From NCBI GenBank assembly GCA_028551475.1, contig CM052356.1, forward strand, positions 20,921,884 through 20,985,883: a DNA stretch of 64,000 nt, given 5' to 3'. The notes below the pieces were generated by a model, which was given only the letters and a program-made list of their open reading frames with translations, was not told the DNA's origin and made no database searches. The position numbers and the translations under genes are program-made. The number at the start of each line of letters is the position of its first letter. Within the stretch, counting starts at the first letter, position 1. Below, one piece after another: positions 35,801 to 48,700 of this stretch. The DNA comes from Casuarina equisetifolia (Eukaryota > Streptophyta > Magnoliopsida > Fagales > Casuarinaceae).

Positions 35801-37639
35801 AATCTTATCATAATCAAAATACTTTTACACAAACTTTAGTTCTAACAAAAAACTGAGAGGAGAGGCTAGGAATAATATCAATAATATGTTACTATTGGAT
35901 TAGTGAATGAAACACTAGCTTGGTTTGCTAGTGGAACAATGAATGTAAGGCTAAGGGTAGCTTTAACCATTCAAAATTGGTGTTGAATTCTTTATTTAAC
36001 TCTTATTTTATAATTTTTCCTTATGCACTATTATATCTTCATGGTTAATTAAATTTGCGAATGTTAAAGAATTCTTTGGTTTATATTACTAAAAAAAAAT
36101 ATTGATTCCTAAATTTCTATTTTTCATTTTTCAAATTTAAGGAAAAATATGTGGGATCATTTCAACAACAAAAGTCAATGTGAATTTTTCAAAACTAAAA
36201 TTTCCTAATTCAACCCTATTTCTTGGGGCTACACTATTATTACTTCGACGCAACACTTTTTCATTATACATGAAAACAAATAGATAATTTAACATGGTAA
36301 AAATACAATGATCATAAATTGAAAATTAACTTGACAATTTATTTTTTCTTTCATTCAAAATGTTATATACATGTATAAGTATGTAAGTATTGTCTCACCG
36401 TGTTGAGGCAGAATATCTAAATGCTAATATGATATGAATTTTCATTCCTAAATATCTTATTTTTTTTTTCCAAATAAGTGGTAATTTAACATATATGAAA
36501 CATACAACTTCATTATTTATTATTTTTGTTTTCTTTATGATAATTCTTTAAGCTACAATTGAAAAGAATTCTCTTGTATCTAACGGTGGATATATTTATT
36601 GATTCTAATGATTACAAAACACAAACGAAGGATGATGAATATATTGATGGTATCAAGTAAAGTGATTACAACAACATACCTTTTTCTATTGCTACACCTT
36701 GTCAAGATTATTGCTCATAGAAGTTTTTCTAGGGAAAGCTAAATGATAGAGTTCAAGATATTGCTGCTGCATGTTGGGTCTAAAAGTATTTTGGAAAGAT
36801 ATTTTGCTTTGCAAACATTTGAGTTTTTATATCTCTGCAAGCTATGTCCTCGTAGTTGTTAGTAGTTAAGACCCCAGTTACTACCGTAACAAACTATGCA
36901 TATATTCTATGATGAAAACCGCACCGTATCATGGAACCAGAGTAGAATGCACTGTATCAACTTAAAAAGAGCCATCCTGATGTAAATCTACTCAATGATA
37001 TTGTATTGTGTGTTGATTCTCAATGATGGTAAACATAAACCTACAAAAAAAATCTTTGATTTAGAAAAGGGAAGAAATTAGGGTTTTGTTTTGAAAACCC
37101 TAAACAGTAACCTTAACTTTTTGGTGTGAAATTAATGTTACTAAAGTGCAGTTATGCGCTGGTCGCACGGGTTTGAGGAATGAAATCTCTTGGTTTAGAG
37201 AAATTATGGTGTAAGCTAAAACTAGGAGTATCTCTTCCACTTCTTGCTGAGTATTAGTGGAGAATGGCCTTAATCCAATTGGGAATAGGTGAGAATGAAG
37301 GTGCCTTGAAGGACTTGAACCACCTTAAATTTTTTATGTTGGAACTATTATTGATATCTTTCTCTTGCTTATGAAACACTTATGTGTAAATCTACGTACT
37401 TTAATATATAAATTTTCTTCAAAGTGTTTGATTAATTTAAATTGCATGAACATTACGTGACTGTGCAATCGGTGTTCATCATGTGATATTATATATATGA
37501 CCAGAATTGTAGAGTCTATTGTCCACTAAGGTAAACTTTTCTTTAGAGAATTTTTGGTTGTAATCTCTTGTTAGTTGCGTGCATATAATTGCCTTAGTGG
37601 ACAATAGATCTCTTGTCCATGCTTACTTTTGTCATCATC
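35801..37639. other. Intergenic, AT-rich, no gene
   Basis: No recognisable coding content. Contains the 16-bp inverted repeat at 37516-37607, listed separately. Confidence 0.5.
37516..37607. repeat. Perfect 16-bp inverted repeat with 60-bp spacer
   Basis: CTATTGTCCACTAAGG at 37516-37531 is mirrored by CCTTAGTGGACAATAG at 37592-37607. Confidence 0.95.
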
Positions 37640-39690
37640 AAAACCTTATACCTTCCTCCACTGTGACCTTTATAAGGAGGCATCTATGTCTTTACCTTTT
37701 AGGATTTGCAATTAGGGGCAAGTTCATCCAAAGTACGTCAATTGCTTAAATCCTTTTTATAGCTTGAAATAGGAATCACATCAATGAAATGTCAAGTTCG
37801 TTAATGAACTTATATAGGTAGGCTTACACAAATCCTAACGTGATTACTCTTTATTCACACTAAGGCGTGAGTGTACAATAGTTGCATTATTGATTTATAT
37901 GAATGATATTTTGATTATAGATAACAATAAAGGGACCATAATTAAGGTAAAATCCTATTTACATTTGACATTTTACATAAAAGATTTAGGGTAGGCAAAG
38001 TTGTTTAAAAGATTGAAGTTGGCATATTTTTTTTTTTTTGGGTGGAAAGATAAGTTTGTATTAATAACAAATTAGTATACAAAAGTATGGAGACATATCC
38101 TAACATTACAAGAATTATGGAAGTTACAAAAAGATGGAGGTTGGAGACATCCAAATTTTACTTAAAATGACATTTTATTAGGGGGATTTAATATTTCAAA
38201 ACAAAGATGCTTTTTCTTAAACAATTTTTCTTACTTTTGTTAACATAATTGAGATGTCAATTATTTGTTCTAAAATTGTCTTCTATTATGTTTAGCCCAT
38301 ATAGTAAATACAAGCTAAAAAAGATATTTTCACAAGTTTTGTAGTGAAATCTCTTCCTTTAGTTACTTTGATCATCCAATATAATGTTAGATTACATTCT
38401 AAGCAAGGATAATCTTTCAAATCATCTAAGTCCATGCACATTCAAAAAAGAGATGGCTTCTTTTTTCAATCTCTAATTGATAGAAATCATAATAATAAGT
38501 TAACTAAAGGGAGTCATCGTATAATTTTTTTGCTATCGAAAGTTGATCTTGATAAATTAGTTATCTAATAAAATTATGATTGCTAATGCCACTTATCCAA
38601 ATCAAATTATACCAATCCACCTCTTCATTAACTAGCTATAAGTCCTTTTAAATTTCTTTATAGCAATTTGTAGACCTATAAAGAACCAATGTAAGAATAG
38701 GTCTTAGTTTAAGAAGGTCTCTTTAACTTCATGCTATGGAACCTTTTATATCAAGCTATATTACTTGATTTCTTTTACATTTTGTACTATGAATTTACTT
38801 ACTTTATGAGAAAGAGTTTGGGAGATAATGAGATTTAAAAACATATGTCTCAAAATGACCTTATTCTAAAGTTTAAGATTTAGTAATCGTAATTCCCCTT
38901 TTTTCTTTTGTGAGTGAATTGTTGGCTAAGCTACTTTATGAGAATGTTGTGTTTATGTACAACCCATTCATAGAAAGTTCTTGATTTTTTTTTTTAATTT
39001 CATAAATTTTTTGCTTCGGTAGTATGAAAACTTGCATCCAAAATGTACATGTGCAAATTAAGATTAATTTTTCCAATTGTAGCCTTCATGCATAGCTAAG
39101 ACGTTTTATTTTTCAACGTTTTGTTCTTCCAAATATTTTATCTGTTAAAATATTGCAATTAGCATGAGTAAGTCTTTTTATGATCAGATAAACTTCAAGA
39201 TATCTAATAAGAAATGTACCTATAAGAAAGGATGAATATTCTAAAATAATAATTTGGCATATGTTTGAGTTAGAGGAAAGTTCTAAAGCTTGCTTTAGGT
39301 ACAAGATTCGTAGAAGAGAAGCTTTGCATCATTCCTATGGACTAAAATGTAAAATTGACTTCTATAAGACATGATGCTAGTTCCGATCCCCAAAGATGAT
39401 GTTTTCTTGGATGGCCTTCTTTGACTACTAGATGTTACATGTAAGACTCCCACCTCACCAACATAAGTCCCAACATCAACTATCCCATTTAATAGTTATT
39501 TTAGTTTGTACATGCACCTAAATAATCTCATATGGATGTTGCTTTGAGAGTTGTGAGGTACAAGGGTATACAAGGTTAGCGCATCATTGTTCTGTCTTAT
39601 CATATGAATGTTACATATTGCCTAGAGCCGTGTGGGTTAGGGTTTTGTCCTACTAACTTGTGTCCCATCATCATTTTTGCAATGTAGATA
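37640..39690 (+). mobile_element. Copia pol fossil, split by a LINE insertion
   Basis: Plus-strand Copia RT is legible at about 37640-38020 (EASMSLPF, a degenerate YGLK site, LLIYMNDILII in place of YVDD, FYIKDLG). RT end/RNase H signatures resume at about 39305-39690 (IPMD.NVKLT, then VHAPK.SHMDVALRVVRY). The minus-strand LINE at 38022-39303 lies between the two blocks. No LTRs identified. Heavily broken and clearly older than the LINE. Confidence 0.75.
38022..39303 (-). mobile_element. 5'-truncated LINE (RT end to poly-A) nested in Copia
   Basis: Minus strand, from high to low coordinate: LELSSNSN and FLIRYLEVYLIIKRLTH (39113-39304; family RYLGVPL...KRL), a degenerate WMQIFLLP-like stretch near 39030, KEKRGITI near 38900 (family KKEGGLGI), EEVDWYNLIWISG...HNF near 38620 (family W.KLVW...P.HSF), a Y.IW-ERN-like trace near 38300, AT-rich 3' UTR, and an A-tail (T-run at 38023-38035). 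The same order of motifs appears in the better-kept LINE at 44991-54756. Multiple stops and shifts. A clear target duplication could not be matched, so the exact ends are approximate. Confidence 0.75.
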
Positions 39691-41751
39691 AGCTATATAA
39701 TATGTAATAACTGTACTTTGGGATTGTATTTAGGTTTTAAGTATTCATAGTGAGTTAAGATTTTTGTGCATCTTTTCAAACTAGTTCTTCCTCGAGTAAA
39801 ACCCTCAATTGTAGTTCTTTGTCCTATGTCTGGTTGTTGCTGTCCAAAATCTCTCACTACTTCACTCCATAATTGAGTTTTTCTTCGTTCCCATGGTTGC
39901 TCCGTTTGTTTTTTTTACATATTACCTTGTTTTCTTCCAAAGAAGATGTGATAAGAAAATTAAACTAACTTAAGAATCATTTAATTTAGCTATTGTTTCG
40001 TTCCTAGAATTTGAAGTAAGATTTTCTTTTAATTAATAATTTAGGTAGTAAGAAATATGGCTGAAGAATTCAATACATATCTAGATCACCTCAAGACGCT
40101 AAATTTATGAAGATCTCATTTACTCCTAGAGGGGGTCTATGGAAGCAAAATGGGAGATGATATTCATTAAACACAAACATGGAAGGAATTGCGGGATTGA
40201 TCTTCATTGACTCAATGAGCAAATGGTGGGTCAACATGATTTTGCCTATTTAAGGAAGATACTTATTACTTAGATGATACAGGATGTATTCCACAAATAG
40301 AATGCATGGGAATATTTTGATAATTAGCGTTCGTGGGATTTGAAGGATGTAATGGTGTTTTACTTGTTTTCCTTTTTGTTTTAATTCTATGAGTGTTGGT
40401 TTCATAGTTTGTAAAGCTTAATAAAAGGAAGTAGCTTTCAAAAACAAGGGCAAAGAAAAAATTATCTGAACAGTTTTATTTTTATTTGAATGTTTTTGTT
40501 TGTTTGTTCTCTTGGTAGAACAGAGTTTAGAGCGATTACCGTTATGGACAACAAGGTTTGTAACAGTTACTTACCTATTATATGGATTTGTTCTATTGGA
40601 TCTGATTGGAACAGCTCTACGCTGGGAACTATTCATGCATGCTGTCCTGATTATCCTCAAGGTTTTCCTAAGTGTTGCCAAAAGACAGCTACAGTACACA
40701 ATGTTTCATGCAGAGAATTCGTGTGGGTGCTTGATGATTTTAAGTCTTTGTAATAGGTAATCTAGTGCACCCCAATTCTAAGAAAATTCTAGCTCAGTTG
40801 ATATTTCCTTTCCGTGACAACCAATAATGAGGACAGGATCGCAAATGCACAGTTCTTGTAGAATTTTTGGTTGATACAAACGTTAAATGATGTTTTTACA
40901 GATGGATAAACCGTACAAAACGGAATAATCGACTAACAAGAAATTAACTCAAACCTTTAGCTTTACTTGCGTCCTATAATACCTCCCTGTATATTTAGTT
41001 ACGGTAAGCAAAGGAGGAACAAATTCCACCGTTTCCCGACCAGTGGGGACAGCTTTGTCGCGCGCCGCTAAGGATACAGGGGATGTTGGACGGTGCAGAA
41101 TCATGTGGCAGCACGTCTTTCTTTTCCCATTCCGAAGTCGCCGTGTGGCGTTAAGACAAAGGAAACCTTAAATCAGACCACATACAAGGAAGGAAAAACG
41201 GTCAAACATGCTCTGCGCTGGCCGTCCGCCATGACAATCCATGTAACTCCAACACTTCTTTATTTTTATTTTTTGTAGAAAATATTCTCTAGATAGGTAA
41301 AACAAGGTATGCTACGAACTAGTTATTTACGCTTAATTTTTGAACTAACAAAGTTTCAATATCTCGTCTAATTGTACGCGACAAAGTATTTTCCGGTGAC
41401 CACAACAGTTAAAAGTTTCCATGCTACGGAATTTAGCCAAAAAGGGAAAAAAAAGAAGAAGAAAGAACGTATTTCACTTCCGAAATAGTCTTAAGAGTTG
41501 CAATTTCACAGGCTCTTAATTTCAAGGGCCTTCCTTAAATAAATAAGTTGGTATTCGGCAACACTTGTCTAGAAAATATTCAGCCGGGAATCGCATGTTC
41601 GACAAGTCCGCTCGCTCCTGGCGTTTACCCTTTTCTACTTCACGGCTACAAGTCAGTTCTTATTCTCCTTTTTAACTTTATTTCCTTATCTAGTTTCAGT
41701 GGATCAACGGAAAGATAAAGCGGGGATTAAAGTCCGTTTCTGAGCTTGTAG

Positions 41752-42114
41752 TAGATTTGAGCTTACGGTGACTTAAGTTGGAATCATATTTAGATAAAAT
41801 ATGTTAAAATTAACTTTCAGACCTTTGTCTTTTAGTAAAATAGTTGAAATTTATAACCATAGTATTAGAATTAGCTTCACATTCTAATTTTGAGCTATGG
41901 AGTGGACAACTTATGAATGTGGCTTACTTGGGTTAGGTGTAAAAGTATTTGTCATAGTGAGTAGATGAAATGTTAGTTACAAAGCATGGTAATTTGTTAT
42001 TGGCTTATGGGGCCTATAACAGATTTGAGCTTATGAAAACTTAAGTAAAAAAATATTTAGATAAAATATATTAAAATTAATTTTTAAACCTGAAGTCTTT
42101 TTACAAAATAGTTT
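41752..42114. repeat. Diverged direct duplication of ~95 bp, 268 bp apart
   Basis: AGATTTGAGCTTA ... ACTTAAGT ... ATATTTAGATAAAATAT.TTAAAATTAA ... AAAATAGTT occurs in the same order at about 41752-41845 and 42021-42114 with scattered changes. Confidence 0.8.
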
Positions 42115-42423
42115 AGTCACATTAGCGAGTTGGAGAAAAGGCTCTCACAAATGCATCCATAAATTCCCAGCTCTCGGGATCCACAACTTTTTGAGCATAT
42201 TCTCAAACCGATATGATTCTTTTTATACCATCTTTCTCAAGTTGATTCGGCGCGCTTTGAGCTTATGATGTATCCACAAATGGTTGAACAATTTACGAAG
42301 GATCTAAATCCAAAACTTCTCTCCACTTTAACTTTTCTCTTGAAACTCAGAATTTGCAAATCACGTGGCTTTACCATGAGAGATGGACACGGAGGAACAT
42401 AGGCCCCGCCAGCCATTGCAGGC

Positions 42424-42723
42424 ATGAAGTCTCTTTCGTGCTTTCGGCGATCGCCAATAGTTCGAGTTGATTTAGCAGCTGATAATATATGTATGCACGC
42501 TTTCCATAAAGTACCCGGAGCCCCTTTTATAAGATGGTGTGAGCCCTTTCTGCGTCACGATTTCCGGAGTCAACAAATTGAAACAATGATTTGCGTACCA
42601 TCAAAGCACACGTTGCTGAGTTTGCTTCCGCCAGAATCCACGGAGCACATGGACTCGGTCAAACCGGAAGAAATTGATGTTGGGTTTTTCAATGACCACG
42701 AAATGTTTTACAATCCAGTTTAA
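42424..42723 (+). other. Orphan 99-codon open frame, function unknown
   Basis: An ATG-to-stop frame with higher G+C than its surroundings. The stretch QQIETMICVPS faintly recalls the IQT+VC+P motif of the bHLH-MYC N-terminal domain, but nothing else of that domain is visible. It could be a relic exon or chance. Low confidence that it is a gene. Confidence 0.2.
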
Positions 42724-43250
42724 GGAAAGGTATCCACGATATGCATCGGTTTTATGATTAATTGTTGGGAATGAATTGAATAGTTAGAACCACTTCTAAC
42801 AAAATATTTAGATATGATTACGATGATTTTCAATAAAACTATTATTTTTAAAGCTTAGAATAGATATTTTCTATTATCCTAAAGCATTGTAGTACATGGT
42901 TTTTAAGAGCTTGAGAAATCTCATACCAGGTGCTGTGATAAGCTGTTTTAATTTTATTGTGAGGAGGGGAATATCCTTCCTGAAGGTTTTTGATTTACCA
43001 GGATAAGTCTCATAATTTTGTATCAGTTTCCATTTGGCTATAAATTTTATTTATCTACTAATACTGGCAATTTATTATAGGATGTAATGGCTCTAATGCA
43101 CTCTGTATTACGTCTTATAAGGGCTAACCGACGTTAATCAGCTGTCAGTTGATTAAACTATTATCCCGCTGACTAGAAGCTTGAAAAGTGGATTGCTTGC
43201 TGGGATTCTTATAAGTTACTTAAGGGTTAAATAAAAAGATGACCTTTTGC

Positions 43251-43370
43251 ATGGAAAAAAAGAATGTTAAGATGACATAGTATATTAGAAATGGAAAAAA
43301 AGAATGTTAAGATGACATAGTATATTAGAAATGGAAAAAAAGAATGTTAAAATGACATAGTATATTAGAA
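43251..43370. repeat. Three tandem copies of a 40-bp unit
   Basis: Each copy begins ATGGAAAAAAAGAATG and ends TATATTAGAA (43251, 43291, 43331). Copies 1 and 2 are identical; copy 3 has one change. Confidence 0.97.
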
Positions 43371-44974
43371 ATGTTGCTATAAAAATATAAGAAGTCAGAC
43401 CGTCCTTTTCTGTGGCAAAAGTTTCTTTTTACTTTTTGAGAACCAAGTTCTGTTTTAGCAGTTGTTTATGAACTTGGTTAGAAATCTACCCATGAATTGT
43501 TGGCAGCGTGTACTCCAAGCAGAAGTCTCCCACCCCTTCCTTTTGTGCTTTGGTTCTATTGATACAAATCGCTAGAAAAACAATTATAACCAAACTATGC
43601 TTGGGAAACATCCATCTGAAATTTACGTACCAAACACCCTGCAAACTAAAACCAGCAACTACGCTTGTTATAGAATAAGTAGCATGCTTAACTGTTCCGG
43701 CACTACCCAACAGCGACTACAAAACACCACGCAAAACATTACAGTGTTCCACCGGACATACAGTGTCCGCTACAAACCAAAAACTTAAAAGAGGTAATTC
43801 CTTTCCACTTACATAATATCCACCATTCTACACAAACCCAAACGCTACAAAACATGTCACACAAAACTTAAAAGGACCAAAGTTGTCAAGTCCTCAATAT
43901 TAAAATCCCGTTTTGTTACATGGGTCCCTAACAACGCTTTGTTGTCTGGGATGAATTACTTTTTATGCTAGAAGTTCTTGACCTGTCCTCTATCGTTGCC
44001 ATGGCACCCTTTCTTTTGCGTCTAGTTTCTTGCATTTGCTATACTATTTGGGAATCATTGGGCTGGATCATGAAATCATTCCGAAGGGGGTTGAAGTGGA
44101 TTTTTAAATTGATTTTCCTTTTGAAACTGTTTGAAGGCTTTTTTATCAAAAGTACTTCAGATTGTATGGCTTTAAAGGATTTTAATATTGGTCAATGAAA
44201 ACGTAAATACAAGGCATATAACAGAAATTAAATAGGAGAATGGAGACAGAAAAAATTAACTCCTTGAAAGAAAACAAAATTCTTGTAGGATTGTTCGCCA
44301 GAATCAAATCCTATCGATAGATTAGAACAAACCCTAATTCCATGAAACCTTAATTTTATATTGATAAATTTCCAACGATTTACAAGGATCGATTGTGATA
44401 CATATATACAAAAGTTTACAAAATCAAAAAAACAAAAAAAAATCTACATTTAATTTCAAAATCTACATTCAATTTCAAAAATCACGATGAATCATGATGA
44501 AGATTCCGGTGACAACAGTAGTGATAAACTTAAATGCATAGGGTGGGCAATTCCAAACAATTGCGGATCGGGTGTAGGTCAAATTCGGGTGCACATTGAC
44601 ATGGCCCTAGGGTTGACATGGTGGGCACATAAGGATGATGTGGCACTAGACGTGGTCTTGTCTTCTACCATTCCTAATTTGAGTGGTTTGGTTCAATTAC
44701 CCTTGAATGCATAAGATTTTTTGAATCTTAATTGAAAGAATGTTAACTTATTTGGAGGGGGATCAATAGTGAGTGTCACTCTAAATGTATGTATTTGAAT
44801 TTTTTTAAGTTAAAAACACAGAGGTTGAATGTGTTTAAGTAATGTGCGATGTTCAACTATAATTGATCCAAAAAGTTCAACTTCTGACTGGTTTATCATA
44901 GACAATAGCAAACAAGTATTATGCATTCATTGTAGAAATAATGATAATTAAAGCTTAAATTCAATAAATGAATA

Positions 44975-44990
44975 GCCGAATACAGAATAT
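44975..44990. repeat. LINE target-site duplication, left copy
   Basis: GCCGAATACAGAATAT, identical to 54757-54772, directly before the AT/T tail of the minus-strand LINE. Confidence 0.93.
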
Positions 44991-45530
44991 ATATATATAT
45001 ATTTTTTTGGTGAAAGGTCAAATTATGTATCACCCGTAAAAAAATTTACAAGATTGTTTGATTACAAAATATCATCATCTAAGCTCAAATATTGTACTTG
45101 GCAAATTCCAAAGCTCTTGTAAAAATTTATTACAATTTGTAAGCTTGACTCCTCTGGTAGATGAAATCTTCCTTTTCACATCCTTCTTGATTTTAGCAAT
45201 AATGGTTGAGTTATCTAGACTTATGTAGCTGAATCTTCTTCTATTCCTTTCTCTCCAAATGTGATACAATACAGCCTTGAAAGATATACTAAGCAAAGTT
45301 GCTACAAAGCTCTTCCTCTTAACAGTCTTAATCATCCAACATATTTCAGCTCTTCAATGTTCAATTCTTCAAGTTAATCCATTCATGCCTAACAAAGCCT
45401 TCCAGATGTAGTTTGTGAACCTGCACTTAAAAAATAAATGTTCTTGTGATTCTTTTTCTTGTTGGTAGAGGTTGCATTGTAAATCCACTGAACTATTCCA
45501 TTTAGCCACCCGATCTGCTGTGGATAGTTT

Positions 45531-45781
45531 TGTTGGAGATACATGTGCATATTAGGAATATATCTTCCTTATTTAGGACACATTATTATTCCATGTAGGT
45601 ACAGTCTATTTAAGAAAGTATTCTTGTGTTAGGTAGAATTATATTGCATTAATTTGTTGTATATTTTTCCTTTATGGTTAATCCTCCCATTATATAAGGA
45701 CACCATATGTAAAGTTCTTCTTTAAGCCAATACACAGAGTTTTCTCCCAATTTATGTCCTCTCCATTACCAACATGTGACA
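45531..45781 (+). repeat. Copia 5' LTR
   Basis: 251 bp, TG...CA ends, about 98% identical to 51444-51694. Contains a TATATAAGG promoter-like motif near 45694. Confidence 0.96.
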
Positions 45782-48700
45782 TGGTATCACGAGCCTAGGT
45801 TTTCTTTTTTCTTTTCTTGGCTTATCGCTTCTGCATTCTCTCACCAATATTTTACTCCCTTTCGACAATTTTTGAACTATGTCGAACGCCTCTATGGACC
45901 CTGACGCCCCTACCTTGATAGAAGACCTCACTCATCTCTCCTCACCCACTCAGGCTTTCTCTGGCGCAGACTCCTCTTTGGCCCAAGACACCTTGATTGG
46001 TGCCGGGTCTGCTGGCTCCTCACAGCCCTTTTCGGGCCCCTCTAGTCAGCCCACCTTCTCCCATTGGCCCTCCTTTACCAGACCTTTTCCTTGGGCCCAC
46101 TATCTCTACCCTGGCCTCGGATCCATTCCGCCTGGCTCACTAGGTACGGGTCTCAGCCTGCCCCCTTCAGGTGGCCCTGCTCCCTCTGACCCGTTAGCAC
46201 CTTCAGGTCTGAATTCGAGTCCGGATCCCTACCCGGGAATTTCGGGTTCGGGGCCAAATCCCTACCCAAATTCGCCCCCAATTCTGCTGCCATACTTCAC
46301 CGCCAGCTGCCCTGAAATCGGTGACCATCTCTTCACGGCCTCCTTCGATGGCCCCGAACTCTGGCTTATCTCGCACGTTCTCACTGGTGCCGAGAACTAC
46401 TCCCTTTGGTCTCGAGACTTCCGCCGTGCCCTTGTCATGAAAGACAAGGATGGCTTTCTCGACGGCGGCGTTCCCCTCCCGACTGCCAAGCGCCTTCTCC
46501 GCTAGTGGCGTAAATGTGCTCAACTGGTCTGTTCTTGGTTGAGTAATACCCTGGCCCTCGACGTCGCCGCCGTGCTTCCGCCTACCGAAGATCCCAAAAT
46601 CCTTTGGGATGATCTCCACGAGCTTTACAGCCGTTCTGACCGCGTGCGTCTCTTTCAGATTGAACAGCGACTCGCTAATCTCCAACAAGGTTCCCTCGCC
46701 GTCTCCGTCGTCTACAATTGGTTCGTGGCTCTTTGCCACGAACTCGATCACATATCTGAACAGCTCGTCGGCCCCGAATCGACGCTCCAACAATTTCACC
46801 GCCTCAAGGATGAATAGCGGCTCACCCAATTCCTCCTGATTCTAAACGATTCTTTCACATTGTTCAGATCTCAGGTCTTGGCCATGGAACCGCCGCTGTC
46901 GCTCTGCCGCCTCCTCTTCCTTGCTACACAAGAAGAGAACCACCGCTTGGCTTCGGTGGAATATCTCCGGATTGGCGACTCCGTGGTCCTTGTTGCTCAC
47001 ACCACCGCCACCCAGAAGGCCTTTGCCACTCGTGGTTCTAGAGGCGGCTGGGTTGCGCAGACGGGCTCCCTAGGTTTTCATGAGGGAGCCCCCTACTTCT
47101 CTGGATCTGACGGCTCTAGGTCTTTACCTAGATCCAACGGACATCATTCGATCGCGGCTCCAGCTTCATTTGATGGCTCCCAGCTCTTCATAAACGTGCC
47201 TCCATCCGACGGTCCTCCTTTCATCTCCCATAGCCCTCAGATGGATGGCTCCCAGCTCGCCTTCAGTGTGCCCACCCACAGACGATCACACGGGCCTCAT
47301 AACGGGCTGTCAAGCGTGTGCGCGCACCGGCCCAACGGGCCGAATGGGCCTAACGGCCTAACTGCTCCTCGAGCCCGATCCAATCACTTGTTTTGTGACC
47401 ATTGTAAGTGCACAAATCACACCAAGGATACATGTTGGAAATTACAAGGCTGTCTTGGGGACCGTGACTCCAAAGAATCAAAATTTGGCTCCAATGCCAT
47501 AACCTCTTAAGACAAATCCATTAAACCTCTTAATGAGGCCTAACTCCATTAGATCATTCAGGCCTTCCAACAAATGGGCCAACCTGAAAAAATTGCTAGT
47601 TTTAGAGGTACATCTTTATGCTTTATGAGTTCCATTTTATCATCTGATTGGCTAATTGATTCAGGTGCCAGTGACCACATTATTGGCAATCCAAAATTTT
47701 TTTCCACCATCTATAATTCTTGTTCCTCCATGTCTGTTCGTCTCCCCACTGGAGATGTTACCTCCGTCACCAAAATTGGTGATGTTCATCTCACCCTCCC
47801 AATTTATTCTTAAAAATATCCTTTATGTTCCTCATTTTCGTTTTAATCTTATTTCCGTTTCCAAAGCTTGTGCCAATAATAATTGCTGCGCTATTTTTGA
47901 TTCTCATTCTTATTTTTTTAAGGCTCGTTCGACTGGCAAACTGATGGGCTTGGGTAACGTTAAACAAGGGCTCTATTTTTGGACTTCCATTCCTAAAAAT
48001 TTCAATCTATCTTTATGTATTACTCCCAATGCAGGCACGTTTTGTAATGTGAATTTCAATAATAATATTTTACTTTCCCACCAACGATTGGGTCATAGTG
48101 CATCCTTCCATCACCCTTCGTGTCCAGTTTGCCCTCTCGTAAAACAACCTCACTCTTGCTTTCCCTTTAGCTCCTCTCGTGCTTTTTCCATTTTTTCTCT
48201 TCTCTATCTGGACATTTGGGGCCCTTATCACACCCCACATCGTGATGGGTCCCGCTTCTTCCTTACTATTGTGGATGATTTTTCTCGGGGCACTTGGGTT
48301 TTTCTTATGCAATCCAAAACCCAAGTCCTTCCCCACCTTACCTGTGTCTTTGCTCTCATCCAAACCCAATTTCACACCTATGTTCAGAGAATCCGTACTG
48401 ACAATGCCCATGATTTCTTTAATCATGCTTGTTCGTCCTTCTTCTTTGAATGAGACATTCTTCATGAGAGCTCATGTCCTTATACTCCTCAGCAGAATGG
48501 CGTTGTCGAACGTAAACATCGTCATCTCCTTGAGGTTGCTCATGCTTTAAAATACCAAGCCTCTATTCCTGAAAAATTTTAAGGCGATTATGTGGTTACT
48601 GTTGCTTACTTGATCAATAGGATGCCTTCTCGGATTCTTGATGGGAAGACACCTTTTGAGCTCCTCTTTGGGCGGAAACCTGATCTTGGTCATCTTCAGG

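Larger units (their letters stand above)
39691..44974. other. Intergenic, no assigned gene
   Basis: Short open frames only (for example 40490-40760, 41093-41278, 43486-43788, 44487-44714), none with a domain I recognise. G+C is locally higher around 41000-41300 and 42400-42720. Repeats at 41752-42114 and 43251-43370 are listed separately. Confidence 0.5.

Noticed and set aside
40490-40760. Two overlapping plus-strand frames of 86-87 codons
   Set aside because: Hydrophobic but no recognisable family, no splice context, no neighbouring exons.
46203-46829. 208-codon minus-strand open frame
   Set aside because: Shadow of the Copia gag region on the opposite strand.
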